Below, piece by piece: positions 20,578 to 32,470 of a DNA stretch of 64,000 bases (position 1 is the first letter of the stretch; every line of letters begins with the position of its first letter). The notes under the pieces were generated by a model. It was not told the DNA's origin and did no database searches. It saw only the letters and a program-made list of their open reading frames with translations. The DNA lies in NCBI GenBank assembly GCA_030340625.1, contig JAOPHQ010001133.1, positions 186,001-250,000 on the forward strand, written 5' to 3'. The translations under genes and the position numbers were made by a program. Source of the DNA: Merluccius polli. Lineage: Eukaryota > Chordata > Actinopteri > Gadiformes > Merlucciidae.

Positions 20578-21537
20578 GGGAGATGAAGAGATTGGGTATT
20601 TGGGTTTTTTTTCAGCCCAAGAAAGCAAAGAGGCAGCTGGAAGGAGAATTAGAAAAAAAGTGCAAAGCAAAGTGAGACAGAGGCAGTACACTGTAGAGAG
20701 GAGAATGGAGAGAAGAGCCTGGGAAAGGATAAAAACAGAGGCATGGGAGCGAGGAGCAGCAAGAAGAACAAGAGCAGCACGAAGGACAGGATCAGCATGA
20801 CAGTGAGGAGGAGCTGCAGAGTGAGAGAGAGGAGCAGAGTGAGGAGGAGCAGCATGAGAGAGAGGAGCAGAGTGAGAGTGAGGAGGAGCAGAATGAGAGA
20901 GAGGAGCAGAGTGAGCCTCCACCCGGAGCTCATGGTATGTTAGATCATTGCTTTAATAGCTTGTTAACATTCTCAGATAATGTCAAGTGTAGGTTATATA
21001 CAGTTGGCTTCATAAACTTAACAAAAGTTAAGTTTAAGTTAAGTTAGGAATCCTGTTAAGATTAATTCACAAGCCACCACAATAGTTGTCAGTCCGATGA
21101 ATGAGCTGTTGATATTGTATTGATAGGCAGGTATTGAAACAGTAATATGATTTTCCTGATCCTCCCCCCTTTCTCTATCTACTTTTAGATATATCAAAGT
21201 CAAAGACTGATGGACCAACACAACCAGACTTGAAGGCCTTTCCCAAGACGTTGCAAGGAAGTGCGATGAGATCCTTCCGCAGTGAATGGTATAAGGGACA
21301 TGTGTGGTTAGAGTATTCTCAGTCTAAAGATGCAGTGTATTGTTTTGCATGCAGACATTTAGCTTTTTCAAAAGGCCCAACTACTGTTTATGTTCTAGGA
21401 TGGGTTACTCCAATTGGAAAAAGGCCACATGCAACGATGGTGGTTTTAGTCTACATAGTAAGTCTCAGACACATGTAAATGCTATGATAGCATGGGGGGA
21501 ATACAAAAGAATGGCACAAAACAAAACAACAGTCCTG
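20578..21537 (+). pseudogene. hAT/ZMYM1-like transposase relic, 5' part (split by insertions)
   Basis: A plus-strand reading from about 20584 starts MKRLGIWVFFQPKKAKRQLE, close to the KRFFQPKK-type start of ZMYM1-like hAT proteins. It is followed by an acidic EEEQ/EREEQ repeat (about 20810-20925), a donor near 20935, and an exon from about 21189. That exon shows the TTF-type zinc finger of this group: WYKGHVWLEYS, AVYCFACRH, then GYSNWKKA and GGFSLHSKS in another frame. A stop after the first basic block and a frameshift near 21395 mark it as decayed. The frame ends at NKTTVL, where Harbinger and BEL have inserted; it resumes at 39378. Confidence 0.7.
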
Positions 21538-22004
21538 GGCCCAGTTTCCCGATAACGATGTACGATCCATCTTACGATGCTTCTTACGAATCATCTTTCG
21601 AACGATCGTTATTTTTTTCCGTGCGTTTCCCGAAACTCCTCTTAACATGAACGCGCGGGCACAGATCTAACGATCGATCGTAGCCTTGTAACTGTCCACT
21701 GACACGGTGCTGAAATGGGCTCTGTAAGAGGGGGAGACGCAGAATGTTGTTACGTACAACTGTAACTTTTGTGGCAGCAAATAAATATCTCCCCATCAAG
21801 GCCAACAGCAGAGTAGCCTACGAAAATAATAGACTACAATAGCCTATATGAATGCAACAAATGTTACAACACAATTGATTAGGCCTAGGCCGACATGCTT
21901 GCTAAACCGCCTAAGGCAGAATTGTTCAATTAACCAATTGCTCACGTGGAGTCACACACCTATAAAACACCCTCCGGAAACAGGTAAGGTCTTTCTTTAG
22001 CAAA

Positions 22005-22920
22005 ATGGAGGACACGGCTCGTAAGCGACGGGAAGCTTTTAAAGCTAGTGAGATGCATATACTCATTGAGGAGGTGGAGGCCAGCAAAGGGCTGTTATTT
22101 GACCGGTTCAGAGGCGCCCATACCAAACAGAAGGCGAAGAAGTGGGGAGAAATAGCGGAGAGAATTACTGCGGTCACTGGCATCCATCGGTCAGATTTAG
22201 AGGTTCGAAAAAAATGGCAGGACTTTGTAAGCCTAAAAAAAAAGCGTCCGAACTCCGCCACCAGACTACCCGGACTGGTGCGGGGGTGAACACGGCGCAG
22301 CCCCTTAATGACGACGAGGAGAAAGCCATGGCCATCATAGGCTTCTCGGCCTCCCAAGGCATCCCCGGGGGAATTGATGTACACGCGGGCGCGGGTATAA
22401 GGAATCCTTCAGGGGAGCCACGGCAGGAGGCTGAACTTGAAGAACCCATCCCCCACCAGTCCACCTCCGCTGCTCCCACCTCCTCACCCATCACCTTCCT
22501 CACCGCACCTTCCACCTCCGCTGCTCCCACCTCCTCACCCATCATGACCTCCCTCACCGCACCTTCCACCTCCGCTGCTCCCACCTCCTCACCCATCATG
22601 GCCTCCCTCACCGCACCTTCCACCTCCGCTGCTCCCACCTCCTTACCCGTCGTCTCGGCTGCCCACACAACTCCTTCCACCGCCTCAACTGTCACTGCGT
22701 CCATCGCCGCTTTAAACAGCTGCCAATGCAGCCAAGACCTGGTGGAGTTGGAGAGGGAGAAGGTCGGGCTGCTAAAAGACGTCTGCGGTCTTTTAAGGGA
22801 AGCCGCCGACCGAGACAAGGCCTTCCAAGATGAAGTCATCATTTTGAAGAGGGCCAAACTAAACATTGCTGCACGTCGGCTTGCCCTCGAGGAGTCAATC
22901 AGACTCCCACAGCACCAAGG
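22005..22920 (+). pseudogene. Harbinger Myb/SANT-like DNA-binding protein (one frameshift)
   Basis: ATG at 22005 (MEDTARKRREAFK). The first 80 residues form a Myb/SANT-like trihelix of the NAIF1 type: EMHILIEEVEASKGLLFDRF, KKWGEIAERITAVTG and VRKKWQDF. At the A9 run (about 22235-22243) the frame is lost; the next frame continues with KKKASELRHQTTRTG, as expected for the family. It then runs through a Ser/Thr/Pro/Ala linker with three 60-bp in-frame repeats (22460-22640) and a C-terminal coiled coil (DLVELEREKVGLLKDV to LALEESIRL). It probably ends at a donor near 22920 (CAAG|GTAATG). In active systems this protein binds the element ends and helps the nuclease into the nucleus. The one-base shift could be an assembly error. 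Confidence 0.8.
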
Positions 22921-23454
22921 TAATGCATATTTTCAATACATTTTAAGGTATTTCATGTGGATGTTGGGAAAGTAAAATTACCTGTGAACACGTTTTCATG
23001 AGGCATTTGTGTTCTCTCTCTAGATGGCCAAGCTGACTGAAGGACTCCGAGTGCTTCTTTTTTTCTTTTGTTTAGACACGGACAGCAAATCCGACCGAAC
23101 AATTAAAAAAAATCTTTGGTTTGTCAAACCTGATGTGCATTTGTCATTCTTGTATTCACGACGCAGTCGTAACAGTGTGAACATCATGAAATTACTATGT
23201 TTGTCAATTGCAGCCTGATATGAAGCGCAAAGGTCTCCACAAATCATATCATACACTTCAGTGGCCGCAGTGGATGAGCGGCTGTGGTGCTTTTAATGTC
23301 GAAAATATGTGCATGCTCTCGTGATAAAAATGTTAACGTGACGTGGTTTAAATCCTTGAACAGAAAAAGATTAGTCTGGCTTCATAGCGTCATTACAAAG
23401 GAACGTTGTCCATAGACTTTGCCAATACAATTAGGCTGCATAAGGGAGGGAACG

Positions 23455-23650
23455 ACATGTTATAGATATACTTTATTGATCCCAAGCTGGGAAATTGCAG
23501 TGTAGCAGCAGCATTACACACAGTAACAACACAACGAATTAAAGAACAAAATGCAATATAAAAAATGTATACAAATGTATAAATAAATGGTAGTGCTAAG
23601 TAAAAATATTACAAAATAGAAGGTGCAGTGAACACATTATGTACAAACAT
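23455..23650. repeat. LINE/SINE tail fragment inside the Harbinger
   Basis: ACTTTATTGATCCCAAGCTG and GGGAAATTGCAGTGTAGCAG are very common words of a fish interspersed repeat. It sits between the two Harbinger genes and is non-coding. Confidence 0.5.
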
Positions 23651-23860
23651 AAGGTGCTAATGGCCTTATGAGTCCTTTAGCCTCTTCATTGCTTTGTCAG
23701 TTACCCAGTGAGTGTGGTTGATTGGTAATGTTAATAGTAATTGGTAATGATTATTTGGTAATTGTGTTGTGGAGTAGGCATCCAATTAACATTATTTGTT
23801 GACAGCTTGTATTAATTACTCTAGGAACCTAGGCCTATATAGTGCAAGGGACAATGCAGT

Positions 23861-23935
23861 ATGTCAGAGCAAATAATGGCTGGTAGACAGCGTGTGCTAG
23901 CGCTCCGTGCGCAAGAGAGAGCGAGAGAGAGAGAG

Positions 23936-23967
<32 letters not shown>

Positions 23968-25000
23968 GCATCTCCGGAGTCGCCTTGTAGCAATTAATGC
24001 TACAATTCGGCAAACATTTGACCCCCTCGAGGTCTACAATGACGCGGCTGTAGTTCAACGTTACAGGCTGCCCAGGGAGGCCATCAGACATCTGCTTGCC
24101 ACCATCAGCCAAGACCTGAGACGCGCAACCGGGAGGAGCTTTGCGCTCACACCACAAGTGCAGCTCTTGGCCGCTCTCCGGTTTTACGCAACAGGGAGCT
24201 TTTTGCAGGTCGTCGGGGATGGCCTGGGCCTGTCCAAGTCATCAGTCTGCAGGTCGGTCCAGGCAGTGACTTACAGCCTCCTTTCACTGGTGCCGCAGCA
24301 CGTCCGTTTCCCCACCACCAGAGACGAGATGAGTGCTACACAAGAGCAGTTTTTTCGATCATTTCGAATTCCACAAGTGGTCGGAGCCGTGGATGGGACG
24401 TTAGTTCCTATACTGACCCCTCGTGTGGATGCCCACGTGTTCATATGCAGAAAAGGATATGCGGCAGTGAACTGCCAGGTGGTGTGCGACCATCAGGGCA
24501 TCATCCTTGATGTCGTGGCAAGATGGCCTGGGAGCACGCACGACTCCTTCGTGTTCAGAGAGTCCTCCGTCGGTCGGCTGGCTGCAACCTCCAGGGGAGA
24601 GTGGCGGCTCCTCGGAGACAGTGGTTATCCTCTTCGGCCTTACCTACTAACACCAGTGGCTAACCCTCGAGACGTCCACGACGAAGAGTTCAACGAGGCC
24701 CACCGTGTGGCCCGGTGCGTCGTGGAGCGCACAATCGGGAGGTTGAAGTTGCGCTTCAGATGCCTCCACAAGTCCGGCGGGGGCCTCCAGTTCTCGCCAG
24801 AGAAGTCGTGCGCAGTAATATGTGTGACAGCAATGTTGCATAATATTGCAGCTAAGGCCGGGGTGGCGTTGGCTGGAGAGCCGGAGGATGGCGACGAGGA
24901 TGATGATGACGATGAAGAACAAGGGTTTCAAGAAGACCTCCCCCAAAACTATGTGGCTGGTTTTGATACTCGCAGAAGAGTGATTGAGACTTTTTTCTAA
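23861..25000 (+). CDS. Harbinger DDE transposase (HARBI1-like), intact
   Basis: A 379-codon frame from ATG 23861 to a stop at 25000, the usual size for HARBI1-like nucleases. The N-terminus has an Arg/Glu run from a GA microsatellite. A helix-turn-helix-like region (LTPQVQLLAALRFYATGSF, GLSKSSVCRSVQAV) lies around residues 85-130. The DDE_4 core follows: GAVDGTLVPI (first Asp), GSTHDSFVF (second Asp), LGDSGYPL, and VVERTIGRLK (Glu). The C-terminus is acidic. All three catalytic residues are present. It cuts and joins the element with the help of the Myb-like partner. A start a few codons later (MAGRQ) is possible. Confidence 0.9.
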
Positions 25001-25508
25001 ACCCCCCCCCCCCCCCCGCCTCTCCCACATGTCACTAAACATCCCTCTACACCAATCCCCACCATTTCGCACCACATACCCCTTTTGCGTGGTCCCTGGC
25101 TCGTGTCTTTTTTTGTTTTATTTATTTGTTTATTTTTTATTTTCCATTTTGGAAAAAATTTATTTTTTTTTATTGTATTTTTATAACATTATTATTATTA
25201 TGTATTTTTTTATTCTTTTGTTATTTTTATTTTTTTTATTTTATTTTAGGCTATGTTTTATGAGTAGCCTATGTCACAGTCTGCACATCACTTTAGCCTC
25301 AGTGGAGTCACCACTGGACATTCAGTGGAAGTGTTAACGACGTTCGTAGCGCGCTACGAGTACCCCTGGAGCTCTCGTTAGCTACGAGCGTCTTAACGAC
25401 GGTCGTTACGCAACGATGCTTTCGGGAAACGGTGTGAAAACTGTCTGATGGTCGTACGACGAACTTAACGAACCACTTAGGCTAACAACGCTTTCGGGAA
25501 ACTGGGCC
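25001..25508. other. Harbinger 3' untranslated and subterminal region
   Basis: Poly-C (25001-25017), a T-rich tract to about 25250, and then about 160 bp rich in TACGA/CGTAG words mirroring the 5' subterminal region. Probably transposase binding sites. Confidence 0.55.
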
Positions 25509-25512
25509 CTGG

Positions 25513-26034
25513 TGTAGCAAACCACTTTTTGGTTCAGTGATTGCTGTTTCATTTTTGTCCACCAGAGGGCAGCTTGTATTTTTGTAAGGTTAAATCTTAA
25601 AAACAAATAGTTACTTTAAATGCATTGTGACATGATTTTGTTACATAAATATATTTCATGATTTGAGTGCATCATATTAAAATGTAATTCATCTGGTTTT
25701 ATATGTATATTGCCCGTTTTGAAGGTTATAGTTATAATGAGCTTTTATTTTGAAGACCGCTAACACACCTTGCTACTTCCTGGCTGTGTTATGTTTGGCC
25801 GGTAAAAACGAAGGAACGGTATGAATGAGCTAACGGTAAAAGGACAGGGTTAAAGGTAAACTAAGGAAAATAAGGCAATAAAACTCAAGAGTAAAACGCC
25901 AAAGACTATATTAGCTACCCCCGAGGAGGCACAAGTTCTCACGTTGGTTTTTACAAGTTGGTTTCAACTGGTTTTATGGAGCTGGTTTATGAAAATAAAA
26001 ACAATATTGAAAACCATCAGTCGGGTATGCTACA
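25513..26034 (+). repeat. BEL 5' LTR
   Basis: 522 bp, TGTAGC...GCTACA. It matches 38828-39377, which carries extra short insertions (AGCAACGGT-like at 39196 and an 18-bp one near 39350). A leader of three degenerate units of about 28 bp (GAACTTCGCCCAGC) follows at 26035-26130. The primer binding site was not identified. Confidence 0.9.
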
Positions 26035-26208
26035 GTGAGAACTTCGCCCAGCAAGTCACCAGTGAGAACTTCACCCAGCGAGGCACCGGTGACTTCGCCC
26101 AGCAAGAGACCGATGACAACTTTACCACATGCATCGCCACTCTGTCTGTGAACTCCACGGTCAAGCAGCACAGCACGGAGCTACGCTACAGCATCGTATG
26201 GTAAAGTG

Positions 26209-26695
26209 ATGGCTCAAGGGACGGTAAAGACTACAAATACAGTAAAAATGAATGCCTTAAAGGAACAGATAAATAAGTTACAAGCAGAAATTGAAGAAAA
26301 TAGAGGATTGCTAAATCAAAGGGATGAAGAAGGCTTATCATGGCAGGAATTAAAGGAGCTAACTGAAACCAAAAATAAACAACTAGTTGAGCTTCAACAC
26401 GAAATGAATGAAACTGAGGAAATAAAAATACCACGTCATTCAGAACGCAAAAGTGTACCCACAGAGAAATTCCTAGCCTATCAAAAGGAAGGACAAAGTA
26501 AAAAAGAAAAGGGACTGCTTAGTCTTTATGAACAATGGAAAATTCAAATCAGATCAACCAAAGAAAACTTAAAGCAAAACACATCAGATATGGAACTGGC
26601 TAAAATGGCAGACACTGTTGAAAACGGAAAAGATGACATTATGAAAATTTACTACGAAATAAGACAGGGTGCCACCCCATCCGCTGATTTAAGAC
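26209..26695 (+). pseudogene. BEL gag, segment 1 (coiled coil)
   Basis: ATG at 26209 (MAQGTVKTTNTVKMN). A heptad-rich coiled coil runs over the first 70 residues (LKEQINKLQAEIEENRGLL). The frame is cut at GATTTAAGAC by the nested LTR element and resumes at 32895 without loss; AGAC is duplicated on both sides. The protein is the structural particle component of the retrotransposon. Confidence 0.8.
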
Positions 26696-27095
26696 TGTGG
26701 GGTTGTGTTCCGAGGAAGAAGGCTGCCGACAACAGGAAACGCTTTAACTAACTTTATTTGTTTAGCTTTAAGTATTTAACTATGAAACAGAAGGAGGAGT
26801 ATTGTATGTATTTCACGCGCGTGGAGAGAGCCCCCTAGCTGGACATCCGTCCCGATGCGCTGCCTGGGGGTTTCTGATTCTAACCGGATGTTTCCCCCGG
26901 AAGTCTCTGCGCAGGAGGCGTGGCCTCCATGACGCACAATGGCTAGCGTTGAGCGCCCGCCCCCAGTGTATTATGTTTGCTGCCATCTGGTGTTGAGGTG
27001 CAGTTACTACAACTTGTATATTTATTTCTACTCCTTTGTGGCTATGTGTCGATATTACAGCCTGCTGATACATATGTTATTATTTATTCGCAACA
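26696..27095 (-). repeat. Nested element 3' LTR (minus orientation)
   Basis: 400 bp, TG...CA on the minus strand, nearly identical to 32492-32890. A purine-rich tract lies immediately outside it, on its interior side at 27096-27107. Confidence 0.88.
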
Positions 27096-27936
27096 GTCCC
27101 TCCTTGGTCATCACTGATGACCATACTATAAATTACTAATGCTATGTATCATGTGGGGTCTAAAAATGGTGAGTATAAATTCAAGCGAAAAGAAAAAACC
27201 CCACGGATTGGTTACCGTGGGTCAACATCAACATCACCAACCGACTTAGTTCGGGAAAACCCCCCTCTATACAGGAGGAAAACCTGTCGCATCTCTAAAT
27301 TGGACGGCATTCACCTTGGTGTGTCTCAAAGAATACATGGGCCGTAGCCAACAAACAGTAGACAAATTATCATCACATCATACAATCAATATGTCATACC
27401 ATCATCACAGTATCCTGAGGACACAAAGGCATAGTAATAAATGCATAGTAGTTTCATCATAAGAAATCCCTTCAAATACTTATATGCATGTGTAACCAAA
27501 ATCGAATACCTCCAGGTATAAGAACAGTAAACCTATATTGAACTAAAAAACGCCTTGTAGACTTGCATGCAATTGCTCAGGTGGTTTCCATGCACGCAGG
27601 TTTCTCAAACATCATCACAGTGTTGTCCCCCGTATCCGTAGCTAACCTCAAGTCGGACAGTTCATGAATTCAATGTTCATCTTGTGATCCATAGGCAAGG
27701 CCCACACGCCAAGGTTACTAACACGTACCCATGTGTGCCTTCCCCACGGATCCACTCATCACCAGTAGTCAGAACATATTCCAGTAGCATCAAAGAAATT
27801 CATCCATCTCATTATTAAAGCAATCATGGGACAACAGCATAACACATCCGAATTTAAACTGCCTTGTAATGACAACCGTAACCCATACTGTGTGTTTAAT
27901 AATTCAACATTCAAGTAAAACAGGTGCCATGTCCTT

Positions 27937-28284
27937 CTAGACACAGGTGCCGAACTCCAGGATATCAGGTACCACAGCCTGATCAAGTCGGGGCGCTCCA
28001 CTGTCCCCTGCACACTCTCGGGTACACCTGGTCACCTTTCTCCACCCTGGTTGGTGGTCCATCCTTTGGCTCTGTACTCTGTTTCTCGGAAATGTCAGTT
28101 TCTTGAATGTCCCGTTCACTCTTTCCACCATTCCCAGTGAATGTAACTTAACCGCTGTTTGATGGGTAACTGCTGCACCACCCGGTGTTGGCGCTGTAGT
28201 TTTGACACGGCGGTGGAAAAAGCTAACAAGATAAGGTATTAAACACAGCATAACAGCATTAGGCGTTGGCGTAGTAATTCCCAA
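27937..28284 (-). pseudogene. Possible integrase-end fragment in the nested LTR element
   Basis: A minus-strand ORF contains HSLGMVERVNGTFKKL, resembling the G-x-VER-x-NGT-x-K motif around the catalytic Glu of retroviral/gypsy integrases. No other integrase motif is in frame with it. About 115 codons, otherwise unrecognised. It suggests the element descends from a coding retrovirus-like parent. Confidence 0.45.
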
Positions 28285-28457
28285 TTTTCTATATCAATAA
28301 ACTAGCTTGTGCATTAGATCCTTTCCCAACAGATTGCTGAAGTATTTCCCAATGATTATTTTAACCAGGTCCTTGCAAATGTTCAAAGAACATATGTCTG
28401 ACTTATGTAAATTCAACATTTAAACAAATAAAACAAAACAAAAAACAAAAAATCTAA

Positions 28458-28562
28458 ATGCACAAATATTCCCCCCTTGAAAATAAAATGCAAAAATATT
28501 CCCTCCTTGAAAATAAAATGCAAAAATATTCCCTCCTTGAAATAAAATACACTACTTATTCC
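28458..28562. repeat. 28-30 bp tandem repeat (about 3.5 units)
   Basis: Units of AAATATTCCCTCCTTGAAAA plus ATAAAATGC, repeated from 28468. Inside the nested LTR element. Confidence 0.85.
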
Positions 28563-28599
28563 CCCCTCGTGACTTTAAAAAAGTCACGCAAAATTAACA

Positions 28600-30376
28600 C
28601 AAAGTTAAGCATGTTGCATTCATTCTTCCCGCTTGTATTGACCTTTATATTTTGATGATATCCTAAAATATATGTATATGACAGTGATTCTGGGTCCTAG
28701 TTTATCAAGCTTTTTGGCACAACTATTTTAGTCTTCTAGCGTTACCTTTGAATCTTATGCCCACATTATTTTAATTTACTTTTAGACTAGGTAAACTTAT
28801 TCAATTGTTCTAATAAGGCCAAATTCATGAGCTAGTCTCACCCCACCGGAAGAGCTCTTCCCAGTTACCCTTTCAGCAGCTGAAGAGAGGTCTGTCCAGG
28901 TCGGGTTACCATCATCCAGTCGAAAACCACCTCTAGGAGATGAAAAAAGAGTATCATGACGGTTTCCTAATCTAGAGAAGATCTCAACCCCCATCAGGAT
29001 GAAGCACTTCTCTGCAATCCAATCACTGTCAATGCACAACAAATCATCATTACAGAGTGTTAACATCTTTCAACACCAATCACTTGTGAATAATCAATCA
29101 TTAAAAGAATCAAAAAGAAAATAGAAAATATAGAGTGTAAAAACACATCACATTCAGATAAGACCGTCAGCCATGTTGCCTCCTAATATGAAACTTATCA
29201 ACCGCTGGTAACAGGAAACAATGTTCCTGCTGTTCATTTTGTGTATGTAGTCCATTTCAATGTCCTGATATGAGTCTCTGAGTCCATTTAGGGCAGGAAC
29301 CCCAGATCAACTGTCCTCTCTCTAATGGACCCCCCTCCATTGTCCTGAGGGGAAGAGAGACCAGAACCAACCAGTATCTTTGCAGAAAAACATCTAACAC
29401 AATACAACAAACAATATGTAGACAGTCGTTTCTATTATGGAATTATAGATCAGGCGTGTCCAAATCCTAAATGATCTTATATCGTTACTAATCTAAGTAG
29501 TTCAAACCATATGTGAAAGTTATATCAAAACAAACGTGCATACAAAGGTCAACAACAGGTGAATATGGTGAATTAAGTGAAAATTGAATATATATGTCTT
29601 ACTTAAAATGGGTATACCTCTAATTAACCAACCTCAATTTCCTCATTGTCATCGTCCAAGTCATCTCTAATAATCAAATGGCACCTGTGTTTGTCCCAGG
29701 TAAAAACACTCCGGCCCATCTAAGAATCATAGCCTTAGCAACGGTCAGCATCATTGAGCAAAAACAAAACATCGTACATAAAAACAAGACGATGGACACC
29801 ACATTATGGAGGTAAACTGAGCAACCTACAAATGGACTGGTTTAATTGTTACACCCCAACACTGTGTATCAGATTTTGACATAATAATAACTACCGCACT
29901 CCCACAGAATCCGTTTAGGGCGGGCTCCTGTCTCAGTTTGGTGAGAAGGAAATGTCCCTGAACTGCTAACAGTCCCCAGCGCTGGTTGACCCCTGGACTT
30001 CTGTGGACGAGCGGTAGAGGAGATAACTTCTGATTTAAATGAAACTATCAGATAGGGCCGTATTATGCCCATCAACCATCTTATGCACAAATACTCATGA
30101 GGGGGTACCAGGGGTTCGGGGCTTCATGTGACGTAACTGAGCTGTTGGTCTGCTATTTGTCCTATAAAGCACCAAAACACTTACACAAACAGTTAAAAGT
30201 ATAAAACAAATACACAAAGAAAACAAATCAACAGGAAACAAAAAACAAATAACAGACATAAATACATGGTTGACCCCTACATATGTATTTTCTATGTCCC
30301 AACAGATCTTTAACCTTTCTAATGTTCGCAGCGCTTTCTTTATTATGTTTCATTATGTCCATTATTATTATTATTA

Positions 30377-30414
<38 letters not shown>

Positions 30415-31480
30415 CATTAACATCATTATTATCATTACCACTACTATTATAGGGTAAACCCCTGCATAACTCTATAATGCCTCCCTCCTTTGTTAGATCT
30501 CCTTATCTAAATTACCTCCTGCGGCTCTATTGCCACCCTGCTTTATCTCTGCTCTCTGTCCCTCTCTCTCTCTAGACCACATTTCTCTCTCCCTTCTTTC
30601 ACTTTCTTTCACTTTTCTTACACTCTCTCTTCTTCTATCCTTCTGTCTACTTCCCTCTGTCTTTCTAAATAAATCCTCCTGTTTTAAGAATCACCACTTA
30701 CTGTCCCCATCTCATTGTGTCATGTCCAACATTCCTTTCCTCCTTTGTTAACCTTATAATTAATAAAAACAAAAAGATGTTCATGATCTGTCTTTGGAAA
30801 GGACATGGAGGTCCCCTCCTTCTCTTAAGGTTAAAGGAAAGAATAAAACAAAGAGTTAATGTCAATTTGAACACCTTCATATTACTGACAAGTTGATGCT
30901 TATGAATAATCAGTTTTTACACAACAACACTTTTTATCGCAGTAATGACATCTGTTAACATAGTTATTTATGAATTTATATGTCTAGATAATAACATTAA
31001 ACCGAATTATTGTATTGCCTTCATTCTGCCTTCTCCCCTTGCATTCTAGGAGCGCACAACTTCATTCACACTTAGCACACTCGCGCAATGTAATGGCGTC
31101 TCGCGAAGTAAATGGACTGGCCAACGCCATTCCTTTGTCCCCTTCTTCATGGTCAGTCGTCGGGGGAGGGGGGGAAAGTCTGGGTAGTCTGGGTGGGGGT
31201 AGGGGTAGTCGGGGTGGGGGGTCTTGGCCAGTGGGGGTTTACTAAGTAAACTCCCAAAATGGCTTACAGGGATTTGTAATCTTATCTATGCTCCCTGTGG
31301 TGTTACTATAGCATAGAACTACTCCTAAGTGTGCACACTTTATATCTTCCTAGGTAATATAGTGTATATGTCCAACTATGTGTGTGCCCATATGTACAAG
31401 TGCTCCAACTCCACTTGCACTGTTAGGTATATGTCTATAGGTTAGATAGATGAGTTTACTGTCTCTCCCTAGACCTAGCA
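28600..31480. other. Non-coding interior of the nested LTR element
   Basis: AT-rich with short scattered ORFs of no recognised family. The minus-strand ORFs at 28797-29066 and 29869-30090 are the longest in the element's own orientation. An (ATT)n microsatellite lies at 30358-30418, with a CT-rich stretch at 30480-30680. Confidence 0.5.
30358..30418. repeat. (ATT)n microsatellite
   Basis: About 20 ATT units with a T-run interruption. Confidence 0.95.
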
Positions 31481-31725
31481 TAGCCTTTAGCCTCCACGTG
31501 GGACCGTATGGCTAAGAGCACAGGAATGCTACCATCCCCCTGGAGAACAATAAGCCATAACAGCCCCCCGTGGTGGGCTATCTTCAGTCACATACTACAC
31601 CTAGCATAACCATCAGCCTCCACGTGGTAGCCTGCGGCTAATAGCACAAGAATGCTACCATCCCTCTATGAGGAACAAAACCCATAAACTGCTCCCACGT
31701 GGCGGGCTATCTTCAGTTACATACA
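31475..31725. repeat. Tandem duplication of about 120 bp
   Basis: Two copies, each with AGCCTCCACGTGG, AGAATGCTACCATCCC-like and GGGCTATCTTCAGT words (31478-31600 and 31601-31722), diverged by perhaps 15 percent. Confidence 0.8.
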
Positions 31726-31949
31726 CATTCTGCAGATATAACTAAGATGCACATTAGCAAAGTTAGCTAGCTTTAGCACATGCAGGGTTAGTCACACAAA
31801 TTATATTATGTTTCATGCAAGTTAGCTTAGCTCTTTGAGAATGCAATGTTAGTAGCAATGTTAGTAGCAATCTGTACCCAATCGATCTCCGTTTTCCACT
31901 CTCCTATACTCTAGGGGTTATACCCCGAATTTATACTCCCAGAGGATTT

Positions 31950-32135
31950 TCTACCCCGAGTGTTTGAGTTTATACTCCCAGGAAACTTAGTCCGAGTGAT
32001 TGAGTTTATACTCCCAGGAAACTTAGTCCGAGTGATTGAGTTTATACTCCCAGGAAACTTAGTCCGAGTGATTGAGTTTATACTCCCAGGAAACTTAGTC
32101 CGAGTGTTTAAGTTTATACTCCCAGGCTTACACCG
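31950..32135. repeat. 36-bp tandem repeat, about 4-5 units
   Basis: Units of GAGTTTATACTCCCAGGAAA plus CTTAGTCCGAGTGATT. Thirty-six is divisible by three, so it produces a repetitive ORF (EFILPGNLVRVI), which I treat as an artefact. It lies 340 bp from the primer site, in the leader region of the minus-strand element. Confidence 0.92.
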
Positions 32136-32470
32136 AGTTTTAATAACATATACGATACTGGCCCTTTGCTTCTTCTAATGGTCGTAAAATGACGACAAAA
32201 TATCATTTAACTAATTCCCAATCAGAGTTGAGCGCCTGTTCATTTTCCTCGTCGGCTTATAACTGTAACGACTATGGACCGGAGAACCAAAGCTCTGCAA
32301 CAACGCACACTAGCCACCTCTGTCACATAATGTCTCTATATCTATCCATCTATCTATGCAGATTCAGTCAGGTTCTGCTTACCTGGTTTAATGGCCGGCC
32401 TGCGACAGAAATGGCAAGTTGTGTGCCGCTGCATAGCTCCGCTCTCTCGGCCCACGGCTCCTTCCTCCGA

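Larger units (their letters stand above)
21538..25508 (+). mobile_element. Harbinger (PIF/Harbinger) DNA transposon, near complete
   Basis: The terminus GGCCCAGTTTCCCGA at 21538 is mirrored by CGGGAAACTGGGCC at 25508. The flanking CTG at 21535-21537 and 25509-25511 is the 3-bp duplication (TWA/CWG class). It carries both genes expected of the superfamily, a Myb/SANT-like protein and a DDE nuclease, in the same orientation. The subterminal regions repeat ACGATCG/CGTACG-like words. It lies inside a ZMYM/hAT relic and directly beside the BEL 5' LTR. Confidence 0.9.

Noticed and set aside
20563..20933. Leu/Ser- and His/Ser-rich minus-strand ORFs
   Set aside because: Antisense of the acidic EEEQ repeat in the ZMYM/hAT relic.
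27759..28013. Envelope or other gene in the nested LTR element
   Set aside because: The minus-strand ORF has no recognisable domain; it overlaps the integrase-like trace only at its edge.
28458..28562. CRISPR-like array
   Set aside because: Head-to-tail repeats without unique spacers in eukaryotic DNA; simple tandem repeats.
31960..32178. Repetitive 72-codon ORF (EFILPGNLVRVI units)
   Set aside because: 36-bp tandem repeat in the leader of a minus-strand element; wrong strand and no support.
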